Source of the DNA: Candidatus Woesearchaeota archaeon
GTDB lineage: Archaea; Nanobdellota; Nanobdellia; Woesearchaeales; UBA11576
Direction: 5' to 3'
DNA length: 64,000 bases
NCBI GenBank assembly: GCA_018668595.1
Contig: JABJCP010000035.1
Span: forward strand, 124,001 to 188,000
Below the pieces are notes generated by a model. It was not told the DNA's origin, ran no database searches, and worked only from the letters and a program-made list of their open reading frames with translations. This document shows positions 57,639 through 64,000 of the stretch, piece by piece (position 1 is the stretch's first letter; each line of letters starts with the position of its first letter). A program made the translations under genes and the position numbers.

Positions 57639-58202
57639 TTAAATCTTTCCAACAAGATCGAGTCCTGGTTTTAATGTTTCTTTGCCAGGTTTCCAACTTG
57701 CAGGACACACCATTCCATCATGTTCTGCAACAAACTTTGCCGCTTCGATTTTTCGAATAAGTTCATCTGCACTTCGTCCAATACTATTGTCGTGGAATTC
57801 AAATGCTTTAATTATTCCTTCTGGATCAATTATTATTGTTGCACGTAAACTCAATCCTTCTTCTTCAATCAATGTCCCATAAGAATTTGTAACTCTCATT
57901 GCAGGATCTGCAAGCATTGGAAATTTTATTTTTTGAATTGTTGGAGAATGATCTTGCCATGCTTTGTGTACAAATGCAGTGTCTGTGCTTACACTAATTA
58001 TTTCTGCACCTAGTTCTTGTATTTTAGGATACTTATCTGCTAACTCTCCTAATTCGGTAGGACACACAAATGTAAAGTCTGCAGGGTAGAAAAATAGAAC
58101 AACCCATTTTCCTTTGTAGTCTGATAGGTTTATTTTTTTTATTTCATTGTTCACAAATGCGTTTTCTGTAAACTCTGGTGCTTTTTCATTTATTTTTATC
58201 AT
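57639..58202 (-). CDS. 2-Cys peroxiredoxin (AhpC/Prx1 type), 187 aa
   Basis: Reduces hydrogen peroxide and alkyl hydroperoxides. The peroxidatic Cys47 is in YPADFTFVCPTE, the conserved Arg120 in LSLRATIIIDPEG, and the resolving Cys166 in GMVCPASWKPG. Thr44 completes the active site. Length normal for the AhpC class. The ATG at 58202 follows GAGGCAAAATGAA; an ATG five codons upstream is alternative. The thioredoxin 4 kb away may be its reductant. Preceded by a structured leader. Confidence 0.95.
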   Translation of the reverse strand: MIKINEKAPEFTENAFVNNEIKKINLSDYKGKWVVLFFYPADFTFVCPTELGELADKYPKIQELGAEIISVSTDTAFVHKAWQDHSPTIQKIKFPMLADPAMRVTNSYGTLIEEEGLSLRATIIIDPEGIIKAFEFHDNSIGRSADELIRKIEAAKFVAEHDGMVCPASWKPGKETLKPGLDLVGKI

Positions 58203-58276
58203 TTCATTTTGCCTCATACATTTTCATTTTCTTTTTTTCATTAATGATTAGCGCACTCTTTTTAAAAAATAAAAAA

Positions 58277-58424
58277 CAAGAGCCTCAGGAAAAGAGAACC
58301 TCTAGTTATTCAAAAAAATGCTAAACATTATTGGATAGCATCTCTGAATACAAACTAGATGTTCTCTTTGAGAATTTCTGACATTAATGGAAATTCTCAA
58401 AAGAGGCAAAACCCAAGACTCTTG
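58277..58424 (-). promoter_or_regulatory. Structured leader element before peroxiredoxin (candidate riboswitch or attenuator)
   Basis: Outer stem CAAGAG (58277-58282) with CTCTTG (58419-58424). Inside, AGAGAAC (58293-58299) pairs with GTTCTCT (58361-58367), enclosing a long arm with CTAGTT/AACTAG, ATTCA/TGAAT and ATGCTA/TAGCAT. The next stem is GAGAATTTC (58370-58378) with GAAATTCTC (58390-58398). On the minus strand the outer stem is followed at once by TTTTTTATTTTTT, as in a terminator, 75 bases before peroxiredoxin. A stand-alone RNA gene is the alternative. Confidence 0.6.
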
Positions 58425-58439
58425 CATAGACTTAACATG

Positions 58440-58604
58440 TTATTTATTCTGTCGGTGGGAACTTCTAGCATACATGGATGATTTTAATAAATCAAACCTT
58501 ATTTGTTCTACAGCATTATTTTGATCAAAAACAAAATTAAATTTGCTAGCCAGTGATTCTGCATCAATACATTTTCCATCTCTGCACGTTATGTTTTGCT
58601 TCAT
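58440..58604 (-). CDS. Small protein coupled to DUF1858, 54 aa
   Basis: The start ATG shares a base with the DUF1858 stop (TAATG), and GAGGTG lies eight bases upstream. The protein begins MKQNITCRDGKCIDAESLAS and continues KFNFVFDQNNAVEQIRFDLL, with a C-x4-C pair near the N-terminus that could be a redox or metal site. The end is basic. Not recognised. Confidence 0.65.
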   Translation of the reverse strand: MKQNITCRDGKCIDAESLASKFNFVFDQNNAVEQIRFDLLKSSMYARSSHRQNK

Positions 58605-58819
58605 TATATTTCACCTCGTATCAGTTCATTTATTTCTTTAATTATCTTATTCGGATTAATTTTGTGATAGTTTGCTCCTTGTTCAATTGTTTCGTTCATT
58701 GCTATATGGTTTCCAATAAACACAATTCCATTATCTGTTAGAATTTCTATTGATGCAGGATATTTTTTTACAAGATCTGCAATTAACATTTGTTTATCTA
58801 TTAGAAATGTTGATGTCAT
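58604..58819 (-). CDS. DUF1858-domain protein, 71 aa
   Basis: LIADLVKKYPASIEILTDNGIVFIG, then ETIEQGANYHKINPNKIIKEINELI, matches the DUF1858 pattern (helical, often associated with disulfide or hybrid-cluster redox proteins; the usual Cys after GI is Val-Phe-Ile-Gly here, so the redox Cys is missing). GGTGGGG ribosome binding site. First gene of the operon leading to peroxiredoxin. Confidence 0.8.
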   Translation of the reverse strand: MTSTFLIDKQMLIADLVKKYPASIEILTDNGIVFIGNHIAMNETIEQGANYHKINPNKIIKEINELIRGEI

Positions 58820-59026
58820 TTTTCCCCACCTTTTTTAGTTTAAACGATATTATCTATCTGTTCTGACAAACTGTTTATACTGAATAATTGGTGTAAGTTA
58901 TATTTAAAATTGATTACTCTGAATTATAAGTTTGTTAAACTCATTTTCTTTTAATCAAAGGAAACCTTTATAAACTAGATTGCATTATTCGTATAAATTA
59001 TTAATAATTCAATTAAAGGTGATTTT

Positions 59027-59632
59027 ATGGCTGCAAAAAAATACTTTCAAAAAGTTGAAGATTTTAAAAAAAAGATTCGTTTTAATGAACAACTTGGTTT
59101 GGATGAACGAGATAATACTATTCTTTCATTAATTCAAAATAATCCTGAAATTTCTCAAGAAGATGTTGCGAAAAAAGTTAAACTTTCTCAACCCTCTGTT
59201 GGCGCAAGAATTAGAAAATTAAAAGAAAAAGGTATTTTGTGTAATATTAATGGTGTAAATTTTAAAGTTGTTGAACTTTTCTTGGCTAAAGTTGATGTTA
59301 ATGCAACTGATACTAATTCAATTATTGAGGAGTTTAAAGATTGTCCATTTTTCTTAAATGCATTAATTGTTTCAGGAAGATATAATGTTTGTCTTTTATT
59401 TACTGCAACAGATCTTAAGCGTTTAGAAGGATTGATTAATTATCATTTGAGAGATCATCCTAAAGTTAAAGAAATTCAAATGAATATTGTTATCTCGACT
59501 GCAAAAGACTTTGTTCTTCCATTGAATATTAACTATGAGAATAAACGTCAGATTGAATGCAATCAAAAGTGTAGAGAATGTGTGGGTGAGATTTGTCCTG
59601 ATGAATTTCCTACAATTAATGTTGATGAATAA
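59027..59632 (+). CDS. Lrp/AsnC-type regulator with C-terminal Cys cluster, 201 aa
   Basis: Winged helix at residues 24-70 (LDERDNTILSLIQNNPEISQEDVAKKV, SQPSVGARIRKLKEKGILCN), then a RAM-like domain (LFLAKVDVNATDTN, NALIVSGRYNVCLLFTATD, VKEIQMNIVISTAKDF). The C-terminal CNQKCRECVGEIC (about 179-191) has four Cys spaced C-x3-C-x2-C-x4-C. That is unusual for the family and could bind zinc or an iron-sulfur cluster, making it a redox or metal sensor (inference). TATA box CTTTATAAAC (58976-58985) and AAAGGTG ribosome binding site. It lies next to the redox operon. Confidence 0.85.
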   Translation: MAAKKYFQKVEDFKKKIRFNEQLGLDERDNTILSLIQNNPEISQEDVAKKVKLSQPSVGARIRKLKEKGILCNINGVNFKVVELFLAKVDVNATDTNSIIEEFKDCPFFLNALIVSGRYNVCLLFTATDLKRLEGLINYHLRDHPKVKEIQMNIVISTAKDFVLPLNINYENKRQIECNQKCRECVGEICPDEFPTINVDE

Positions 59633-59688
59633 ATAAAATAATTAAAAAATTTAAATGTTTTTTTTCATTTTAAGATTTTATGATTTTG

Positions 59689-60471
59689 TTATGCTCTATA
59701 ATTAATTTTTATTGTTCCATTTTTTGTTATAGTTCGTAGAATTCCTATTGGTTTTTCATTTCGAGGCATATAAACTCCTCGGGATGTTTCAACCATTCCC
59801 TTAACATTTATTGTTCCATTTTTTGTACTTGTGTGGATTTCTAAAGGTGCATAAACATTTAAGTTTATTGAGCCATTTTTTGTTTCAACATATCCTTTAT
59901 GTGCGATTTCACCACTTATTGTTCCATTTTTTGTTTCTAATGCAAGTTCTAAATTTGATTCTTGTTGTGGTAACCAAAGAGTTCCATTAAAATCAAATAT
60001 TTGTACAACTCCATTTTCATATGTTGGTAATTTATCTGTATCGCCTTTGATTCTTAGTTGATTATCGTCTCTTAAATCTAAATCAATAGAATTATTTTTT
60101 GTAGTTAAACAAATTTTATCTCCTGGTGTAACTGCTCCAATTTTATCGATAGTATGTTCAAGACTCGATCCACCCATATTTATAGTGGTTGTTCCTCCTC
60201 TAACATTACTTCTAATGTTCATGCCACCTATGTTAATATTGCCCATACTAATTCCAGATCCTTTCATACTAACAGATCCATTTCTATATTGGATTTGCAT
60301 TCCATCGACAGTAACTTTTCCATTTGCAGGCATATCGTGTTCTTCAAGTTTTCCACTGCGAATAACTGCATATTTTTTTCCATCTCTAGAAAATACTACA
60401 TTGTTTACTACTCCAGTTCCTGAATATTCTTCAGGCATTTCCACTCCGTTTATGGTTGTTTTATTTCTCAT
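59689..60471 (-). CDS. DUF4097-like beta-solenoid protein, 260 aa
   Basis: Repeated (T)KNG(T/S)I motifs (LTTKNNSIDLDL, LETKNGTISGEI, VETKNGSINLNV, STKNGTINVKG, ITKNGTIKINY) mark the DUF4097 adhesin-like parallel beta-helix. The N-terminal 100 residues contain a different Gly/Asn-rich section (SGISMGNINIGGMNIRSNVRGG) with its own short repeats. No signal peptide. GAGG ribosome binding site 8 bases before the ATG. Family members are often membrane-anchored; this one appears soluble. Role unknown. Confidence 0.8.
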   Translation of the reverse strand: MRNKTTINGVEMPEEYSGTGVVNNVVFSRDGKKYAVIRSGKLEEHDMPANGKVTVDGMQIQYRNGSVSMKGSGISMGNINIGGMNIRSNVRGGTTTINMGGSSLEHTIDKIGAVTPGDKICLTTKNNSIDLDLRDDNQLRIKGDTDKLPTYENGVVQIFDFNGTLWLPQQESNLELALETKNGTISGEIAHKGYVETKNGSINLNVYAPLEIHTSTKNGTINVKGMVETSRGVYMPRNEKPIGILRTITKNGTIKINYRA

Positions 60472-60511
60472 TTGAAATCCTCTACCTATTATTTAATTTA
60501 ATAATTATTAT

Positions 60512-61159
60512 TTATTCTGAAAAGTCCGCTTCCCAGGGTTTTCCTATTTCTGGATTGTATTCAAATCCTTTATCAGTTAATGCTTCTTTTATTTCTTTTT
60601 CAGTATTCAAAACTCTTGATTCAAAAAAACATTCTGATGATTCCATTAGCTCTTCAGGAACAAGAAATTTTAGCAAGTACTGGCAGGCAGGACTTCCATC
60701 ATCTAAAAATCCTTCATTATCCCAATATTCTTTGTGTGTTATTATTGCGTATGATTCTCCAGTTCTTCTGCGGGTGATTGTGCAAAAATAAAAATCTGCT
60801 TCTGTGAATGTGTTTTTTTCTTCATCACTTATTTCTCTGGTTCTTCCGGAAGATATTTTTTCAAGATCATTTTTATTAACTTGAGAATTTTTATTCCAGG
60901 TCCATTTACCTACATGTTTTACAAAGTAGGGTCCTGTTATTTTTGTAACTGGTGCATTTTCAATTCCAAGTCTTGCTCTATCTGCTTGTGCTTCTTGACA
61001 TGTATTGTATGCGGGTGAGACTAAAGATATATCTTCGTCATCAAATCGAAAAATAGTATATTCTCCTAATCCTGTTTCTGCAGGCCAATTGGCATGTTTT
61101 CTATCTTCAATTTTCCAGCCTAGATCTTTTGCATCTTGAATTATGTCTCTAAGAGTCAT
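60512..61159 (-). CDS. Unknown protein, 215 aa
   Basis: A TATA box (GTTTATATATAG on the minus strand, about 61181-61192) lies about 28 bases before the ATG at 61159, so the upstream extension of the frame is unlikely. Alpha-beta: TLRDIIQDAKDLGWKIEDRKH, EYTIFRFDDEDISLVSPAY, YFCTITRRRTGESYAIITHKEYW. Acidic end (EIGKPWEADFSE). Not recognised. Confidence 0.7.
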   Translation of the reverse strand: MTLRDIIQDAKDLGWKIEDRKHANWPAETGLGEYTIFRFDDEDISLVSPAYNTCQEAQADRARLGIENAPVTKITGPYFVKHVGKWTWNKNSQVNKNDLEKISSGRTREISDEEKNTFTEADFYFCTITRRRTGESYAIITHKEYWDNEGFLDDGSPACQYLLKFLVPEELMESSECFFESRVLNTEKEIKEALTDKGFEYNPEIGKPWEADFSE

Positions 61160-61258
61160 TATATTGTTTATTTTAGAACTACTATATATAAACTTTTCCT
61201 TTTTAACTACTAGACGATAGAGAATAAATAAAAAATTTAATTGAGTCAATAAAAATTA

Positions 61259-62452
61259 TTAAACTCTATAGATTCTACTTGCTTCAGAATCATTTAGTTC
61301 AGGAATATTTGTCCAATCTTGATATGCTTTATAGTCTCCTGTACAAACAATTCCTTTTACTTCTGCAGGTGTAAAACTTTTTTTTTCAACCATTGCTAAA
61401 TTTTTAAGTCCTATTACTATTGCTGCTTCATCGTCGGGATCAACGTCGAATCCTTCTTGACACATCATTTCAGTAAGAGTACTTTTCGCACTTGAAACTC
61501 CCCATCTTACAGGAATATATTCTTCTGCTTTTCCAGTGTAAACTTCAATTCCTATATTTCTTGCTCGTTGTAATGCGTGGATGTGCATTCCTGATGTTTG
61601 TATTGCATGTCCAACAATTGCTGGTTGATTTTCAGGAGTTAATACTTTTACTTTTTTAACTACTCTATCTAATTGATCATAGTTTACTCCGCGTACAACA
61701 AATCCTTTTTTCTTTAGATCATAAAGTACTTCTTCTGTCGGAGCATTTCCTGCTGCTCTTTCACCAATTCCTGTTAATGTGGTCGAGATCCCGTCTGCTC
61801 CGCCAATTATTCCTTGAGTTGTATTTTCAACTGCGAGTCCATTGTCGTTGTGACAATGCAACATTATTGACATTCCTGTTTTATTTACAAGATGATTGAT
61901 TCGAATACGTGTTTCGTCTGGATTTGCAATTCCATTTGTATCGCAATAAATAAAGTAATCTGCTAACGAACCACAAGCACCAAAGTATTCTGTTAAAAAA
62001 TCTAAATTTGCTCTTGATGCATCTTCACATGCAACTCCAATTTCCATAACTCCATTTCTTTTTGCTCGTTCTAATTCTCTAACTGTGGAATCGATATTTC
62101 TTTTGTAATTATTTTTGTTATTTTTATCATTCCATTTTACTGCCATTAATTCATCAGAAACAGAACTGATTGTGATTATTTTATCATTTAATGTTAAAGA
62201 ATTTCTAATATCTGCTCCTCGCATTCTTGTGGCTAGAGTTATGGGTATTTTTTGTTTTGATAAAACTCTTGCAGCGTGTTCATGCATGGGGTGCATTACA
62301 GGCATTATATCTATGTTGTATATTGCTGGACCTATTTTATATATTTCTTGAGCTAGGTCTATCATCTCGGGAAAATTAAATGAAATTCCTCTTGGATCTT
62401 GTTGTCCATCTCGCAGTACTTCTTCTGATATTTTTAAGTATATCTCAACCAT
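61259..62452 (-). CDS. DRE-TIM metallolyase (isopropylmalate/homocitrate/citramalate synthase-like), 397 aa
   Basis: A TIM-barrel start EVLRDGQQDP with the metal Asp and catalytic Arg (Arg14, Asp15; most relatives have RDGxQ), then LATRMRGADIR, IGVACEDASRANLDFL, the metal-binding LHCHNDNGLAVENT and GIGERAAGNAPTEEV. The C-terminal part lacks a LeuA regulatory domain. Enzymes of this group condense acetyl-CoA with 2-oxo acids or cleave HMG-CoA. No leucine, lysine or isoleucine pathway gene adjoins, so the substrate is open. Confidence 0.85.
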   Translation of the reverse strand: MVEIYLKISEEVLRDGQQDPRGISFNFPEMIDLAQEIYKIGPAIYNIDIMPVMHPMHEHAARVLSKQKIPITLATRMRGADIRNSLTLNDKIITISSVSDELMAVKWNDKNNKNNYKRNIDSTVRELERAKRNGVMEIGVACEDASRANLDFLTEYFGACGSLADYFIYCDTNGIANPDETRIRINHLVNKTGMSIMLHCHNDNGLAVENTTQGIIGGADGISTTLTGIGERAAGNAPTEEVLYDLKKKGFVVRGVNYDQLDRVVKKVKVLTPENQPAIVGHAIQTSGMHIHALQRARNIGIEVYTGKAEEYIPVRWGVSSAKSTLTEMMCQEGFDVDPDDEAAIVIGLKNLAMVEKKSFTPAEVKGIVCTGDYKAYQDWTNIPELNDSEASRIYRV

Positions 62453-62652
62453 TGTTTCGCCTCTAATATCAACTTCTCGCCAAAGTCGTATTTATTTGTC
62501 AATTTGTTTTTATTTTTATTAAGAGGTTCGAAGAATTTCGAGGTTATATATAAAGTTAACTGTTTTAGAAATCGAATATTTGGCTTTTTATGGCTTTTAG
62601 AGGGCAATTTAGGCAAAATTAAGGATTTGTAACTACTAAACAGAAATAAATA

Positions 62653-62670
62653 ACCGAAAGATTTATAAAT
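62653..62670 (+). promoter_or_regulatory. BRE/TATA promoter of the HExxH peptidase gene
   Basis: ACCGAAAGATTTATAAAT differs from the promoter at 37596 at one position. The TATA box (62662-62670) is centred 26 bases before the ATG at 62692, giving a leaderless mRNA. Confidence 0.7.
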
Positions 62671-62691
62671 GGATCATCTATAATTATAAAA

Positions 62692-63720
62692 ATGATAACT
62701 AAAAAAGCTCTTAAAAATCTAGAATTATTCGCAAATGATATTTATCCTGAATTCGCAATACAATATAGAAAATATTCAGGTGTAAGGTTTCAAGATCCTG
62801 ATAAAATTCAGGTAAAAGATTGTGTTGGGTTTTTAGAAGATTGCATCACTTACAAATTAGAAAATAATCTCAAATTCAAAAATAATCCATTTCTAAAATT
62901 ATTCTCAGAAGCAGTATTTGGAGGATATAGATCTGCTACAAAAGATCATAAAGTTTGTGATTTTAGAGAACAAAAAGCAGCATTATTACAATCTGCATAT
63001 TCGATTGTTATGGACGATGATCAAAGAGAAAAATTTGACAATGCAGAATCTTTTGAAGATGCTCAATCTGTGTTAGATAGTTCACCTCAAATTAAAACAT
63101 TGGATGCTTGGTTAGAACTTTTTGAAGATGCTCGCGCAGCATTTCCAACTTTGCTGGATGATAATGTGAGTATTGCAAATAGTGTTTTTCACACAGATCC
63201 TGTCATGAGTGATAATTCAATTTATGTTATTAATTGGGGTGGAGTTTTAGTTGAAGAGGAAAAAGAAGATATGGGTGATGATATTAAAATGTTTTTAGGT
63301 CATGAATGTTCTCATTTACTAAATGAAAAAGTAGGTAAACTACATTCAAAAAAAACAGATCCTAATTTATCAAAAGAATCTAGAGCAGATTATGGAATGC
63401 TTGACGAAGGTTTTGCATTCTTTGGAGGACTTAGATCAACTCTTAATAAACAGAGTTCAAAATATTCATTGCCTGTGGCACTTGGAGCAAGAAGAGTTTG
63501 TAGTGTGGTAAAAAGCATTGCAGATAAAACATTAGGTCTTTTACCAAAATATAAAAAGTCTGAAAATAAATATAAACAAAATATTCAAATGTATGATTTT
63601 ATCATGCACGTTGCACTCAATCATGGATTAGAAGAAGTGTATAAATTAGTAGCAAATCCAGAACACTTAACAAAACAAGAAATAGCAAATCCTAAGTTGT
63701 ATAGTAAACGGTTTAATTAG
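62692..63720 (+). CDS. HExxH zinc metallopeptidase-like protein, 342 aa
   Basis: FLGHECSHLLNE (His204, Glu205, His208) is an HExxH zinc site, and LDEGFAFFGG (Glu239) thirty residues later can provide the third ligand, as in gluzincins. The N-terminal 160 residues are helical without recognised motif, and the C-terminal part is basic and helical (ALGARRVCSVVKSIADK). No signal peptide, so it acts in the cytosol. Substrate unknown. AT-rich short repeats (ATAATTAAATC) follow the stop. Confidence 0.75.
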   Translation: MITKKALKNLELFANDIYPEFAIQYRKYSGVRFQDPDKIQVKDCVGFLEDCITYKLENNLKFKNNPFLKLFSEAVFGGYRSATKDHKVCDFREQKAALLQSAYSIVMDDDQREKFDNAESFEDAQSVLDSSPQIKTLDAWLELFEDARAAFPTLLDDNVSIANSVFHTDPVMSDNSIYVINWGGVLVEEEKEDMGDDIKMFLGHECSHLLNEKVGKLHSKKTDPNLSKESRADYGMLDEGFAFFGGLRSTLNKQSSKYSLPVALGARRVCSVVKSIADKTLGLLPKYKKSENKYKQNIQMYDFIMHVALNHGLEEVYKLVANPEHLTKQEIANPKLYSKRFN

Positions 63721-63843
63721 ATCATAATTAAATCATAATTAAATCTAATCAAATAATATTAAGTCATATCAAATTAAATCAATTTAAATTAATAGATTCA
63801 TAAAATTTATTTTTAACAAATACTTTCGGGGAGTATACTTTAA

Positions 63844-64000
63844 ATGGGCAAAGATCATTATTTAGAAGACAGTAGTAGACTACAGGGGCAACCAAAAAGA
63901 ACTCTTGGAGACTATGTAGAACAAAATGGAATTTTAGTTCCAAGAAGATTTAATTCTTTAGATGAAGCTAGAAAATCTCATAACAGGATTCTATTAAGAA
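63844..64000 (+). CDS. Partial gene cut by window end, 52 residues visible
   Basis: CGGGGAG precedes the ATG by about nine bases. The visible residues are MGKDHYLEDSSRLQGQPKRT, then LGDYVEQNGILVPRRFNSLDEAR. The GDYVExNGxxVPRRF stretch is distinctive, but I cannot assign it. The gene continues past 64000. Confidence 0.6.
   Translation, partial: MGKDHYLEDSSRLQGQPKRTLGDYVEQNGILVPRRFNSLDEARKSHNRILLR

Noticed and set aside
62520-62545. GGTTCGAA-like T-arm suggesting a tRNA gene
   Set aside because: No acceptor, D or anticodon stems can be formed around it. I found no tRNA gene anywhere in the window.
62434-62616. 60-codon minus-strand frame overlapping the DRE-TIM gene start
   Set aside because: Overlaps the start region of a real gene in another frame and covers its promoter.

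Overview
The window looks like part of an AT-rich archaeal chromosome. Genes are preceded by archaeal TATA/BRE promoters (several of the form CGAAA(n)TTTATAAA), often about 26 nt before the ATG so that transcripts are leaderless. Other genes carry GAGGTG-type ribosome binding sites. Regulators are of the Lrp/AsnC, TrmB and NrtR types, and the asparaginyl-tRNA synthetase and METTL5-like methyltransferase are archaeal in style. The many lineage-restricted proteins suggest a DPANN-like archaeon (Woesearchaeota or Pacearchaeota type); that placement is inference. I saw no rRNA, tRNA, CRISPR array or transposase.

Layout. (1) 1-9801: nine same-strand paralogs (the first truncated by the window edge). 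Each complete one starts with the near-identical peptide NLxLKKLxGIKPKGVK, followed by a helical domain and a solenoid of about 24-residue repeats. This is the most striking unknown. (2) 9810-15500: small hypotheticals, an autoregulated Lrp-type gene, a divergent ATP-dependent DNA ligase-like gene, and an AbiEi/AbiEii module bracketed by two copies of the ligase gene's last 74 bp. (3) 15613-23059: PPP-type phosphatase with a lysine-rich linker, asnS, cold-shock protein with an acidic tail, membrane and Cys-rich secreted proteins, and a multi-hairpin RNA-like repeat. (4) 23132-27105: TrmB regulator plus kinase, divergent from a four-gene operon ending in a sodium:solute symporter, with a palindromic operator between. 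(5) 27200-32119: RHH/RelE toxin-antitoxin pair abutting a truncated PHP gene, then a five-gene minus-strand operon with a Cas4-like nuclease, a HAD phosphatase and three unknowns. (6) 32283-45029: an 877-residue unknown, DUF2062, nucleotidyltransferase, GT-B protein, an operon of unknowns with a macro domain, then NrtR divergent from PRPP synthetase, and a Nudix hydrolase. The last set fits NAD/ADP-ribose metabolism. (7) 45092-52055: M20 peptidase, METTL5-like enzyme, Fic protein, FolD and small membrane proteins. (8) 52090-58819: a redox neighbourhood with thioredoxin, YkgJ-type protein, rubrerythrin-like protein, peroxiredoxin and DUF1858. Two related stem-loop leaders sit upstream of the rubrerythrin-like and peroxiredoxin genes. 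(9) 59027-64000: Lrp-type regulator with a Cys cluster, DUF4097-like protein, DRE-TIM enzyme, HExxH peptidase and a partial gene.

Several genes reported here are short: a 45-aa PHP remnant, a 43-aa Cys-rich protein after peroxiredoxin, and two 54-aa proteins. Functions are assigned by reading motifs; no database search was possible.
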